Shown: piece by piece, positions 14,249-21,457 of the stretch
How the letters are laid out: the number at the start of each line of letters is the position of its first letter
How positions within the stretch are numbered: the stretch's first letter is position 1
From: an uncultured Clostridia bacterium
Lineage (GTDB): Bacteria; Bacillota_A; Clostridia; TANB77; CAG-508
Direction: 5' to 3'
Assembly (NCBI GenBank): GCA_947624725.1
Contig: CANQLP010000007.1
Span: 1-37,178, forward strand
DNA: 37,178 bases
Program-made: the position numbers and the translations under genes
Notes under the pieces: model-generated
What the model was told of the DNA's origin: nothing
The model's database searches: none
Seen by the model: the letters and a program-made list of their open reading frames with translations, nothing else

Positions 14249-14283
14249 AGAGTTATCTATGATACCTAGATAATTCTTTTTAT
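14249..14283 (+). terminator. Early-operon terminator
   Basis: AGAGTTATCTA (14249-14259) pairs with TAGATAATTCT (14267-14277), 11 bp with one G-U, with a 7-base loop, followed by a T-rich tail. It ends the long early transcript. Confidence 0.75.
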
Positions 14284-14361
14284 TTGACTATGCAACAATA
14301 CTAGATAGTTGTATGAAACAGAACAAGTTGTTTGTTTAAGCACTTCCTTTTGTATAGAGTA

Positions 14362-14390
14362 TGCTCAATTCTAGTTATGAGCAGTTTTTT
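14362..14390 (+). terminator. Second terminator
   Basis: TGCTCA (14362-14367) pairs with TGAGCA (14378-14383), followed by G and six T residues. It lies immediately before a consensus promoter, isolating the following unit. Confidence 0.65.
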
Positions 14391-14392
14391 AT

Positions 14393-14421
14393 TTGACAAA
14401 TTTACATAATTATTGTATAAT
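14393..14421 (+). promoter_or_regulatory. Consensus rightward promoter P1
   Basis: TTGACA at 14393-14398, a 17-base spacer, and TATAAT at 14416-14421: a perfect consensus. No open frame with a ribosome site follows for at least 200 bases, so the product may be a non-coding RNA. The transcript would begin with a stem TACAGAAAAT...ATTTTCTGTA. Confidence 0.8.
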
Positions 14422-14548
14422 AAAAATTACAGAAAATTCATAAAAAAACTATTGATTTTCTGTATTAAGTCATATATAATGCAAATATGAATATTGCAAT
14501 TTGATTACATTTTACAAAAAATGATATGAAATTGTAATGTTATTGTTT

Positions 14549-14577
14549 TTGACAAACAAGAAGATTAAATGTATAAA
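14549..14577 (+). promoter_or_regulatory. Rightward promoter P2, antisense to the small membrane protein gene
   Basis: TTGACA at 14549-14554, a 17-base spacer, and TATAAA at 14572-14577. A start near 14584 would transcribe into the 3' end of the leftward gene 14628-14807. Confidence 0.65.
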
Positions 14578-14583
14578 ATATAC

Positions 14584-14684
14584 AAAAGAAATAAATAAGG
14601 TCAGGACATAAGTCCTAACCTATGTGATTATTTAATTTTAGTAGAATTGGAGTTCTCGGCATGAACTTCAATTTCATTATTTTT
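14584..14684 (+). ncRNA. Candidate antisense RNA (possible type I antitoxin)
   Basis: Predicted from promoter P2 (14549-14577) and an intrinsic terminator inside the opposing gene: a 12-bp stem (14644-14655 with 14663-14674, two G-U pairs, 7-base loop) followed by CATTATTTTTATG. The RNA would be about 100 nt, contain a 5' hairpin (14598-14621), and be complementary to the last 19 codons or so and the 3' end of the 59-aa membrane peptide mRNA. There is no ribosome site and no convincing frame. The layout resembles TxpA/RatA. It is inferred from signals only. Confidence 0.45.
14598..14621 (-). terminator. Terminator of the leftward 59-aa gene
   Basis: AGGTCAGGAC (14598-14607) and GTCCTAACCT (14612-14621) form a 10-bp stem with one mismatch and an ATAA loop, starting six bases after the leftward stop codon. 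On the minus strand it is followed by TTATTTATTTCTTTT. On the plus strand there is no proper T-run. Confidence 0.65.
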
Positions 14685-14807
14685 ATGTTTAAGTTTTATA
14701 TCTGAATTATAGCCTTGATTGGCTAATAAATAGATTACAAAACCAACAATAACAAAAATTAAAGCAAAGCCAAGAAATCCTGTTGCTATTGTAGCAATAT
14801 TCTCCAT
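14628..14807 (-). CDS. Small single-span membrane peptide (59 aa), candidate type I toxin
   Basis: ATG 14807 follows GGAGGTGATATCA; upstream in-frame ATGs lie in the structured leader. The peptide has a short N-terminus, one strong membrane span (about 8-29, GFLGFALIFVIVGFVIYLLA), and a charged C-terminal tail (SDIKLKHKNNEIEVH). It reads leftward between converging rightward units and has its own promoter (14958-14986). The mRNA has a leader of about 145 nt containing three hairpins. Size, topology, structured leader and an opposing promoter-terminator pair resemble prophage-borne type I toxins. A holin-like or exclusion role is an alternative. No sequence family was recognised. Confidence 0.7.
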   Translation of the reverse strand: MENIATIATGFLGFALIFVIVGFVIYLLANQGYNSDIKLKHKNNEIEVHAENSNSTKIK

Positions 14808-14838
14808 TGATATCACCTCCATCCTATGTATAACTTTA

Positions 14839-14911
14839 ACTGCACATATGTGGGTGCAGTATATCAACAGTATTTAACTGTTTTATAATCAGCATATATA
14901 CTGCTGATTAT
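14839..14911. repeat. Array of three hairpins in the leader of the 59-aa gene
   Basis: Three consecutive perfect inverted repeats: ACTGCAC/GTGCAGT (14839-14845 and 14854-14860), AACAGT/ACTGTT (14866-14871 and 14877-14882) and ATAATCAGCA/TGCTGATTAT (14885-14894 and 14902-14911). ATATGTGGGTG (from 14846) recurs inverted as CACCCACACATAT (14915-14927), so the outer part can also close around the array. As RNA this would be a highly folded 5' leader. Confidence 0.8.
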
Positions 14912-14957
14912 TACACCCACACATATTAAGAAGTGATGATTTTAATTAATTAAATAT

Positions 14958-14986
14958 AAGATATCAAAGAATATAAAATAAGTCAA
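14958..14986 (-). promoter_or_regulatory. Promoter of the leftward 59-aa gene
   Basis: Minus-strand TTGACT (complement of 14981-14986), a 17-base spacer, and TATCTT (complement of 14958-14963). The start would fall near 14951, about 145 bases before the start codon. Confidence 0.6.
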
Positions 14987-15034
14987 TATTTTATTCGACA
15001 AAATATAATTTTATTTTTAATTTTATCAACATAA

Positions 15035-15067
15035 AAGAGTCTATCAAATGATAGGCTTTTTATTTTT
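15035..15067 (+). terminator. Terminator before the Cys-rich gene
   Basis: AGTCTATC (15038-15045) pairs with GATAGGCT (15050-15057) around an AAAT loop, and the stem extends with A-T pairs into TTTTTATTTTTT. It is a strong intrinsic terminator on the plus strand, 22 bases before the next start codon, so it could also act as an attenuator for 15089-15286. Confidence 0.75.
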
Positions 15068-15088
15068 TGCCTGAAAAGGAGAAAAAAT

Positions 15089-15286
15089 ATGAAAACAGAA
15101 GAAATATTAAGATTATATAAAAAGAACATATGCCCAAGATGTGTGCATTATGTGGATAAAGATTATCAAGAATGTCATATAACATTAGATATAAATCAAG
15201 AAGCAAATTGTATAAATTATAAATGTTCAGAATTTTGCAAGAAAGCAAAAAAGAAAAATAGTTTTCAACAGTTACTAACTATGTAG
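15089..15286 (+). CDS. Cys-rich small protein (65 aa)
   Basis: ATG 15089 behind AAAAGGAGAAAAAAT. Seven cysteines in 65 residues (ICPRCVHYV, ECHITLD, NCINYKCSEFCKKAKKK) suggest a zinc-binding fold. The CPRC...C...NC.NYKC layout recurs in small clostridial phage proteins located just before the packaging genes. Function unknown. The tRNA island follows. Confidence 0.7.
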   Translation: MKTEEILRLYKKNICPRCVHYVDKDYQECHITLDINQEANCINYKCSEFCKKAKKKNSFQQLLTM

Positions 15287-15542
15287 TATATAGTTAAAGA
15301 GCTGATGAAATATATTTCCTATGCCAAGTGTATAGAGGACGCACGGCATTGTAAGCAATAGCCGTATATATGTGTAGTGGTGGAATAAGTAGACACTGTG
15401 AGGTGCAGAATAACGCACGAATATAATTGACCTTAAATAGATTATGAAGTAGTGGCGGAGTTATTCCAGAGATAAGTTTAAGTAAAGCTCGAAAGTTATT
15501 CATATAAGGTGTAAATCCTTATCTACACAAAATAAAAAATAT
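15287..15542. other. Non-coding start of the tRNA island
   Basis: No protein gene. It contains a 9-bp stem-loop (ACGGCATTG...CAATAGCCGT, about 15342-15365, one bulge) in a D-arm-like context, then the tRNA-Leu-like relic described separately. Confidence 0.45.
15371..15529 (+). tRNA. tRNA-Leu-like relic with an insertion
   Basis: A 7-bp acceptor-like pair (TGTGTAG 15371-15377, CTACACA 15523-15529), a D-arm almost identical in pattern to bacterial tRNA-Leu (TGGTGGAATAAGTAGACAC), and a T-arm (ATAAGG-TGTAAAT-CCTTAT) are present. However, the distance between them is about 70 bases too long, no convincing 5-bp/7-base anticodon arm is seen, and no CCA follows. It is probably a decayed or interrupted tRNA-Leu, or another structured RNA built on a tRNA fold. 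Confidence 0.4.
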
Positions 15543-15616
15543 GCAACTTTAGTGTAATGGTAGCACAATAGTCTCCAAAACTATTGGTAGTAGTTCAAAT
15601 CTATTAAGTTGTGCCA
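15543..15616 (+). tRNA. tRNA-Trp (CCA anticodon)
   Basis: Complete cloverleaf: acceptor GCAACTT/AAGTTGT (one G-U), D-arm GTGTAATGGTAGCAC, anticodon stem ATAGT/ACTAT with loop CTCCAAA (anticodon CCA, Trp), T-arm AGTAG-TTCAAAT-CTATT, discriminator G and an encoded CCA at 15614-15616. Phage-borne. Confidence 0.88.
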
Positions 15617-15732
15617 GAGAGGAAAGCTATTATGCAGAAAGGGTATATCGATTAGAGTATCTGTAAGAAGAAAAGGGATAGCAGCAACACATTGAGGTAC
15701 GGTTTATATGTGTTCATATATAAATAATATAC

Positions 15733-15806
15733 TCGGAAATAGTGAAATGGTATCACATTGGATTTTGATTCCAACATTCTTAGTTCGAGTCTAGGTTTCC
15801 GAACCA
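15733..15806 (+). tRNA. tRNA-Gln (TTG anticodon)
   Basis: Acceptor TCGGAAA/TTTCCGA, D-arm GTGAAATGGTATCAC, anticodon stem TTGGA/TCCAA with loop TTTTGAT (anticodon TTG, Gln), T-arm CTTAG-TTCGAGT-CTAGG, discriminator A and an encoded CCA at 15804-15806. The 116 bases between it and tRNA-Trp have no gene but contain hairpins such as AACACAT...ATGTGTT. Confidence 0.9.
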
Positions 15807-15824
15807 AATAAAAAAGGAGCAATA

Positions 15825-16100
15825 ATGAATTTTAAAGAATATGGTCCTATAATAAGTGCAGCTTTAAAATTAAATAATACAGTATATACAGGAAAAACTC
15901 ATGCACATTGTTTTGAAGTTATAGGTAGAAAAAAGATACCTTATGAGGAACTAAAAAATGTAGAACAAGGATTTCTTACTGAAAACGGTAAGTTTGTAGA
16001 TAGAAAACTAGCATTAGAAATAGCAAAATATTTTAATCAAATTAAAGTTAAGCATCCACCTGAAGATGAACTTTATAGTGAAGATTATTTAGAAAGATAA
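15825..16100 (+). CDS. Conserved phage protein (91 aa)
   Basis: AAAAAGGAGCAATA precedes ATG 15825. It carries the recurring motifs GKTHAHCFEVIG (about 23-34), GFLTENGKFVDRKLALEIA and the ending LYSEDYLE. This family is common in phages near lysis or packaging genes. Function unknown; the conserved His/Cys and Asp/Arg suggest a small enzyme or binding protein. Confidence 0.75.
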   Translation: MNFKEYGPIISAALKLNNTVYTGKTHAHCFEVIGRKKIPYEELKNVEQGFLTENGKFVDRKLALEIAKYFNQIKVKHPPEDELYSEDYLER

Positions 16101-16122
16101 AATAGAAAGGAGAAATATAAGT

Positions 16123-16341
16123 ATGAGTGATAGAGTAAAAGGATACACAGTTATATTAGATAAAGATTGTGTTGATTATGCTGCACAAACAATACAAGAT
16201 GCTATTATGATGATAAAAGGTGTTAAAGATGTTAAGCCTAGTATTGTAAATAGTGATGATTTAATGAATAGAATGAAGATAAAAAATGAAATGAAGATGA
16301 AATTATATGATTTGATAGATGAAATAAACCAAGAGGAATAA
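16123..16341 (+). CDS. Hypothetical protein before terminase (72 aa)
   Basis: AAAGGAGAAATATAAGT precedes the ATG. A 72-aa protein with a beta-strand opening (KGYTVILDKDCVDYAAQTI) and a helical C-terminus (MNRMKIKNEMKMKLYDLIDE). It belongs to a small phage family found between tRNA or HNH genes and terminase; role unknown. Confidence 0.68.
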   Translation: MSDRVKGYTVILDKDCVDYAAQTIQDAIMMIKGVKDVKPSIVNSDDLMNRMKIKNEMKMKLYDLIDEINQEE

Positions 16342-16374
16342 TATTGCAGAAAAGATTATAAAAAGGAATATTAA

Positions 16375-16641
16375 ATGAATATAAATCAAAACATAAATAA
16401 ATTATTATATGCATTAAAACAAAAAGAACAATTATATAAAATAAATAGCTTTCAATTTTATTCTGAAAAGAAAGAAAAATATAGTGTCAAATATCAAGTA
16501 TTAAAAAGAGTATTTGAAGAAACCTATAATATAAAAGAAGATAAAATAGAATTAATTGAAAGATATAAACAAGATTATGAATGTTATAGCAAGATAGATT
16601 TAATTAAATACTTTATGGAGGAATTAAAAGGAATGAAATAA
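16375..16641 (+). CDS. Hypothetical protein before terminase (88 aa)
   Basis: Start ATG 16375 behind AAAAGGAATATTAA, a moderate ribosome site. A charged helical protein (NKLLYALKQKEQLYKINSFQ) without a recognised domain. One base separates it from the terminase small subunit, so it is part of the late operon. Confidence 0.62.
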   Translation: MNINQNINKLLYALKQKEQLYKINSFQFYSEKKEKYSVKYQVLKRVFEETYNIKEDKIELIERYKQDYECYSKIDLIKYFMEELKGMK

Positions 16642-16642
16642 T

Positions 16643-17065
16643 ATGTCAAAGACAACTGATAAGAAAAAGAAAGAAATAATTGCATATTATGTAGAAGTGC
16701 AAAATTATAGAGAAACCGCAAGAAAGTTTAATATTGCACCTAATACAGTTAAAAATTTAGTTAAGAAAAATGAAGATATTGCTCAAATATGCACACAAAA
16801 AAATGTAGAAAATACAAAATCGGTATTACAAGCTATGGATGATAGAGCAAAAGATAAAATACTTTTAATTGATAAAATTCTAAAAGCTATAGATAAAAAA
16901 CTAGATAATGTTGATATGTTTACAAATGTTAAAGATTTAGCTACTGCTTATGGAATAATTTTAGACAAAGAAATAAAAGTAAGAGAATTAGAAAATAAAA
17001 ATAAGGATAATAAAGACGTTATGGATAGATTAGATAAATTGTTAGAGGAACAAAGAAATGCTTAA
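16643..17065 (+). CDS. terS: Terminase small subunit (putative)
   Basis: A 140-aa protein in the terS position, with an N-terminal helix-turn-helix (YYVEVQNYRETARKFNIAPN, then TVKNLVKK) that would bind the packaging site and a C-terminal helical oligomerisation region (about 55-140). The C-terminus overlaps the large-subunit gene by 8 bases. Homology is judged from position, length and domain order. Confidence 0.82.
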   Translation: MSKTTDKKKKEIIAYYVEVQNYRETARKFNIAPNTVKNLVKKNEDIAQICTQKNVENTKSVLQAMDDRAKDKILLIDKILKAIDKKLDNVDMFTNVKDLATAYGIILDKEIKVRELENKNKDNKDVMDRLDKLLEEQRNA

Positions 17066-18350
17066 ATGGACTGATAAGCAAAGAGAATATCTACAAAAGG
17101 CAACACATAGATGGAATTTTAAGATAGGTGCAGTTAGAAGTGGAAAAACTTATCAAGATAAAGAAGATATAATTCCTAGAAGAATAAGAGAGAGAGCAGG
17201 AAAAGAAGGATTAGTTGTTCTGATTGGTGTAACAGAAGCAACAATAGAAAGAAATGTTTTAAGACCAATGAGAGACAAGTTTGGAGTTGAACTTGTAGGA
17301 ACTATATCTAAAAATAAAGTTTGGTTATTTGGGGAAGAATGCTATGCTTTAGGTGCTGAAAAAATAACTCAAGTATCTAAAATACAAGGTGCTAGTTTTA
17401 AATATGTATATGGGGATGAGGTAGCAAAGTGGAAAAAAGAAGTATTTGATATGGTTAAATCAAGACTTGACCAAGATTATAGCTTATTTGATGGTACTTG
17501 TAACCCAGAACAAAAAAATCACTGGCTAAAGGAATTTCTTGATAGTGATGCAGATATATATATACAACATTATACAATAGATGATAATACATTCTTAAGT
17601 AAAACATTTATAGATAATCTAAAAAAAGAATATAAAGGAACAGTTTTATATAATAGATATATTTTAGGATTATGGTGTAATGCTGAAGGACTTATTTATA
17701 GAACATTTGCAGATAATCCTAAAAAGTATGTATGGACCAAGAAGAAAAAAGACAATAATGGAAATGATACAGATAAATATGATTTACCAGAAGGATATAC
17801 AATAATAGGAATAGATTATGGAGGAACTAAATCAGGACAAGCATTTGTTGCAACAAGGATTAGTTATGATTTTACAAAAATAATTGCATTAGCAAGTGAA
17901 AGGCACTTAGGAGATATAGACCCAGATAAATTAGAAGAATTAGAAATACAATTTATATTAAAAGTAATGTATAAGTATGACCTACAAGTAGATGATATAT
18001 TTCCGGATAATGAAGAATCAGTTTTAATTAGGGGACTAAGAAATGCGTGTGAAAGCAATAGAATATTTTCTACAGTAAGAGGCTCTAAAAAAGAGCCTGT
18101 AAATGATAGAATAGATTGTGAACGTACCATGATTGCTTATGGTATGTTTTTTTATATAGAAGAAGAATGCGAAACTTTAGTAGAGGCATTAGAAAGTGCA
18201 TTATGGAGTGATAAACCAACAGAAGACAATAAAGATGAAAGGTTAGATGATTTTACAACAGACATAGACTCTTTAGATGCATTCGAATATACATTTGAAA
18301 GATATATGAAACAGATAAATGATGTAGTAGAAATAAGGAGAATAGCATAA
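17058..18350 (+). CDS. terL: Terminase large subunit
   Basis: A 430-aa packaging motor and nuclease of the PBSX/Terminase_3 type. Walker A is GAVRSGKT (24-31). Walker B and the catalytic glutamate are in KYVYGDE (Asp120, Glu121). DGTCNPEQKNHW is the coupling motif. The C-terminal RNase H-like nuclease starts at IGIDYGG (Asp253) and includes DIFPDNEES and NDRIDCE. Full length, no interruption. GAGGAACAAAGAA precedes the start, which overlaps terS. Confidence 0.95.
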   Translation: MLKWTDKQREYLQKATHRWNFKIGAVRSGKTYQDKEDIIPRRIRERAGKEGLVVLIGVTEATIERNVLRPMRDKFGVELVGTISKNKVWLFGEECYALGAEKITQVSKIQGASFKYVYGDEVAKWKKEVFDMVKSRLDQDYSLFDGTCNPEQKNHWLKEFLDSDADIYIQHYTIDDNTFLSKTFIDNLKKEYKGTVLYNRYILGLWCNAEGLIYRTFADNPKKYVWTKKKKDNNGNDTDKYDLPEGYTIIGIDYGGTKSGQAFVATRISYDFTKIIALASERHLGDIDPDKLEELEIQFILKVMYKYDLQVDDIFPDNEESVLIRGLRNACESNRIFSTVRGSKKEPVNDRIDCERTMIAYGMFFYIEEECETLVEALESALWSDKPTEDNKDERLDDFTTDIDSLDAFEYTFERYMKQINDVVEIRRIA

Positions 18351-19747
18351 TGTTTGAAAAAATGATTACATGGATTAAAGGAGCGATAAATAAAATGTTT
18401 AATACAAGCAATATAGCAAAAGATTTTAATATTGATATTTCAAATAATGACGAAACACTAGAACTAATTGAATTATGCTCAAATATTTATAATCATAATG
18501 CACCTTGGTTGAGCGAAGAAGTAAAATCACTAAATGTTGCTAAAACTATATGTGAAAAAGTAGCAAAGGCAGTAACAATAGAATTTAAATCGCAAGTAGA
18601 AGATGATGAAATAAACAAAATATACCAGAGATTTCTTAGAAATATTAGAACTAATACAGAATATACTCTTGCAAAAGGTGGAATGTTCTTTAAACCATTT
18701 TATAGTAATGGAAAAATAAAAATAAGTTGCATTCAAGGAGATAAATTTATACCAGTTAAATTTGATAGCACAGGCGAATTGCTTGGTGCTATTTTTATAG
18801 ACCAAATAGTAAAAGGTAATGATGTATATACTCGAGTAGAATATCAAGAATTGAATGATACAACATTGATAATAAAAAATAAAGCATATAAAGGAAATAA
18901 AGGTAGTGTTACTTTAGGAAGTAAAATAAAATTATCACAAGTTCCTGAATGGCAAGAAATACAAGAAGAAACATCTATTGAAAATGTTAATAAACTATTA
19001 GGTGGATATTTTAAAATTCCTATTGCTAATCCAAGAGACAATACAAGTCCTGTAGGTGTCCCTATATTTGCAAATGCAATAGATACACTTAAAGAAATAG
19101 ATAAGCAATTTAGTAGAACATTATGGGAATATGAAGGTTCAGAACTTGCTCTTGACGTTGATGCTACAGCATTTAAGAAAGATACAAAAGGAAACTATGT
19201 ATTACCAAAAGGTAAAAAGAGATTATTTAGAATGATAAATTTAGGAGATGAAAAATCTTGGAATATATTTAGTCCAACAATTCGTGATACTTCATTATTT
19301 AATGGATTAAATGAATTATTAAGATATACAGAATCTCAATGTGGTTTATCTTTTGGAATATTAAGTAAGAATACTGAAGTTGAAAAAAGAGTAGAAGAAA
19401 TTAAAACATCTAAACAAGATTATTTTGTTACAGTATCAGATATACAAGGGGCATTACAAACAGCATTAGAAGATTTGATTTATGGAATAGATGTTTTAAT
19501 GACATTATATAAAATTCCACACAAAAATAACCCTAATGCAAATTTTGACTGGGATGATAGTATTTTAGTTGATAGTGAAAAGAAACAAACTCAGAGTTTA
19601 GTAGAAAGAAATGCAGGATTAATTGACGATATAGAATATTTTATACAAACAAGAGATTACTCAGAAGAAGAAGCAACAAACTATGTAAATAAAATGAAGC
19701 AAAGAACACCAAAAGAACCAATAAAAGAAGAAATACAAGAGGAATAA
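18350..19747 (+). CDS. Portal protein (SPP1 gp6-like)
   Basis: A 465-aa portal of the Phage_prot_Gp6 type, forming the dodecameric ring through which DNA enters the head. It opens with WIKGAINKMF and contains the typical NIYNHNAPWL, the NVAKTICEKVAKAVTIEF helix and CGLSFGILSKNTEVEKRVEEI. Length is normal. The ATG shares one base with the terminase stop (TAATG). Confidence 0.9.
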   Translation: MFEKMITWIKGAINKMFNTSNIAKDFNIDISNNDETLELIELCSNIYNHNAPWLSEEVKSLNVAKTICEKVAKAVTIEFKSQVEDDEINKIYQRFLRNIRTNTEYTLAKGGMFFKPFYSNGKIKISCIQGDKFIPVKFDSTGELLGAIFIDQIVKGNDVYTRVEYQELNDTTLIIKNKAYKGNKGSVTLGSKIKLSQVPEWQEIQEETSIENVNKLLGGYFKIPIANPRDNTSPVGVPIFANAIDTLKEIDKQFSRTLWEYEGSELALDVDATAFKKDTKGNYVLPKGKKRLFRMINLGDEKSWNIFSPTIRDTSLFNGLNELLRYTESQCGLSFGILSKNTEVEKRVEEIKTSKQDYFVTVSDIQGALQTALEDLIYGIDVLMTLYKIPHKNNPNANFDWDDSILVDSEKKQTQSLVERNAGLIDDIEYFIQTRDYSEEEATNYVNKMKQRTPKEPIKEEIQEE

Positions 19748-19750
19748 TAA

Positions 19751-21412
19751 ATGATAGAAGATAAAATCCAAACAGCTATTAAGCCTATTATTTCAATATA
19801 TAATCAAATAGAATTAGATATAATAGAAAGAATAGCAGAACATTTTAATATAAATGAAGAATTTATAAATTCTGATTATTGGTATTTCAAAAAATTAGAA
19901 GAATTAGGTGGATTAAATAATGAGGTTATAAAATTATTAGAAAAATACACTGGAAGAACAAAAAAAGAATTATTAAAAGCAATGAAAGATATAGGAATTA
20001 ATGCAGTACCTATAGAACAATTAAATTTAGCTACAAAGAAAGGGGCATTATTAAATCCTCAATCAATTATAGATAGTGTAAATATACAAAATATAATTCA
20101 ATTTAGTTATAATGAAGTTGAAAATACATTTTTACAATTAAATAAATCAATAGAAGAACAAGTAAGAAAAGTATATAACAATATAATTACTCAAACTTAT
20201 ATAAAAACATCAAGCGGAATATATAGTTATCAAGAAGCCATTTTAGAAAGTTTAGATGATTTAGGTAATAAAGGTATATCAGTATTAGAATATCAAACAG
20301 ACAAAGGTATAAGAAATTATGATGTAGTAGGAGCTGTAAGACGAGATTTATTAGTAGCAACAAGAGGATTAGCAGGAAAAGTAAATGAAGAAGTAATAAA
20401 AGAATCAGGAAATCATATAGTAAGGGTATCACATCATTTTGGGGCTAGAATTGGAGATGGTGGAGAAAATTATACGAATCATGCTTGGTGGCAAGAAAAA
20501 CAATTTTTTTGTTGGAATTATGATGGACAAGCTACAGATGAAGAAAAGAAACTACCAAACTTTATGGAACATTGCAATTATGGAGATGTTCAAGGAATTG
20601 TAGGAATTAACTGTAAACACTTTTTTACAGTATGGTATGGACCATTAAACAAAGATAAATTAGATTTTACATATGAAGAAAATAAAGAACAATATGAAAA
20701 AACACAAAAACAAAGATATTTAGAAAATGGAGTTCGTAAGTGGAAAAGAAAACAAGTAATAGCAAACAAAGCACAAAATGAAGAAGGTTATGAAAAAGCA
20801 AGTAAAAAAGCTAAAGAATGGCAAGATAGATTAAAAGAATTTACAGATAAGAATAATTTGAAACGAGATTATACTAGAGAACATATAAAAGATTTTAAAA
20901 ATAAACAACCTACTAAAGAAAATCAATTTATAGATATAACAGAGGATATTTTAAATAAAGCAGACAAAAAATATAAATTAAAAGAACAAAATTATTATAT
21001 AGATAATGAAGGGAAAAAGTATATAGTAGATGGAAAACATGTTATATTAAAACCTACCGAAAAAGAAAAAGATGTAGGTAATATGTTAGGTAGTCTATAT
21101 GGAGGAAATGTAAAAATTATACCAAGAATAAACGAACCAAAAGGAATAAAGACACCAGATTATATTATAAAAAATAAGAAATATGATTTAAAACAGATTA
21201 CAGGTAATGGAAAATATGTAATACAAGGCAATTTAAAAGGAAAGCAAAATCAAGCAGATAATTTTGTAATAGATATAACAAAATCTAAACTAGAAACAAA
21301 CGAAGCAATAAAACAAATTCAAAGCATATATAATTCTAAACATTATTTATGGATAGACAGAATTATTCTAATAAAAGAAAAAGAATTTTTAAAAATATAT
21401 AAAAGAAAATAG
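19751..21412 (+). CDS. Minor capsid protein with C-terminal nuclease-toxin-like domain
   Basis: A 553-aa protein. Residues about 1-390 match the Phage_min_cap2 (MuF-like) minor capsid family: a helical N-terminus, AVRRDLLVATRGLAGKVNEE, RVSHHFGARIGDG, and a closing LKRDYTREHI. Most members end there. This one has an extra domain (about 395-553): a linker, KEKDVGNMLGSLYGG (from 438), TPDYI (Asp470), YDLK (Asp479, Lys481), then KQNQAD and a helical end. The D...DxK...Q pattern resembles PD-(D/E)XK tRNA nucleases of the CdiA C-terminal type. The product would be packaged in the head and could be injected with DNA. A terminator follows directly, then a lone small gene. Confidence 0.85.
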   Translation: MIEDKIQTAIKPIISIYNQIELDIIERIAEHFNINEEFINSDYWYFKKLEELGGLNNEVIKLLEKYTGRTKKELLKAMKDIGINAVPIEQLNLATKKGALLNPQSIIDSVNIQNIIQFSYNEVENTFLQLNKSIEEQVRKVYNNIITQTYIKTSSGIYSYQEAILESLDDLGNKGISVLEYQTDKGIRNYDVVGAVRRDLLVATRGLAGKVNEEVIKESGNHIVRVSHHFGARIGDGGENYTNHAWWQEKQFFCWNYDGQATDEEKKLPNFMEHCNYGDVQGIVGINCKHFFTVWYGPLNKDKLDFTYEENKEQYEKTQKQRYLENGVRKWKRKQVIANKAQNEEGYEKASKKAKEWQDRLKEFTDKNNLKRDYTREHIKDFKNKQPTKENQFIDITEDILNKADKKYKLKEQNYYIDNEGKKYIVDGKHVILKPTEKEKDVGNMLGSLYGGNVKIIPRINEPKGIKTPDYIIKNKKYDLKQITGNGKYVIQGNLKGKQNQADNFVIDITKSKLETNEAIKQIQSIYNSKHYLWIDRIILIKEKEFLKIYKRK

Positions 21413-21457
21413 AAAGAAGTCAACTGTGAACCTTGAGGCTCTCAACTGACTTCTTTT
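21413..21457 (+). terminator. Terminator after the capsid-toxin fusion gene
   Basis: AAAGAAGTCA (21413-21422) pairs with TGACTTCTTT (21447-21456). Inside is a second perfect hairpin (TTGAG 21433-21437, CTCAA 21441-21445). It starts one base after the stop codon. It divides the head operon, presumably lowering or re-setting expression between minor capsid and scaffold. Confidence 0.8.

Noticed and set aside
14513..14610. Short rightward frames after promoter P1
   Set aside because: The longest is 24 codons (from ATG 14538) and none has a Shine-Dalgarno sequence, so a coding role is unsupported.
15294..15503. 69-codon minus-strand frame across the tRNA island
   Set aside because: No ribosome site, and it overlaps the structured tRNA-like sequence.
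15617..15732. Another tRNA between Trp and Gln
   Set aside because: AGCTATT...GGATAGC could be an acceptor pair, but I could not fit D, anticodon and T arms.
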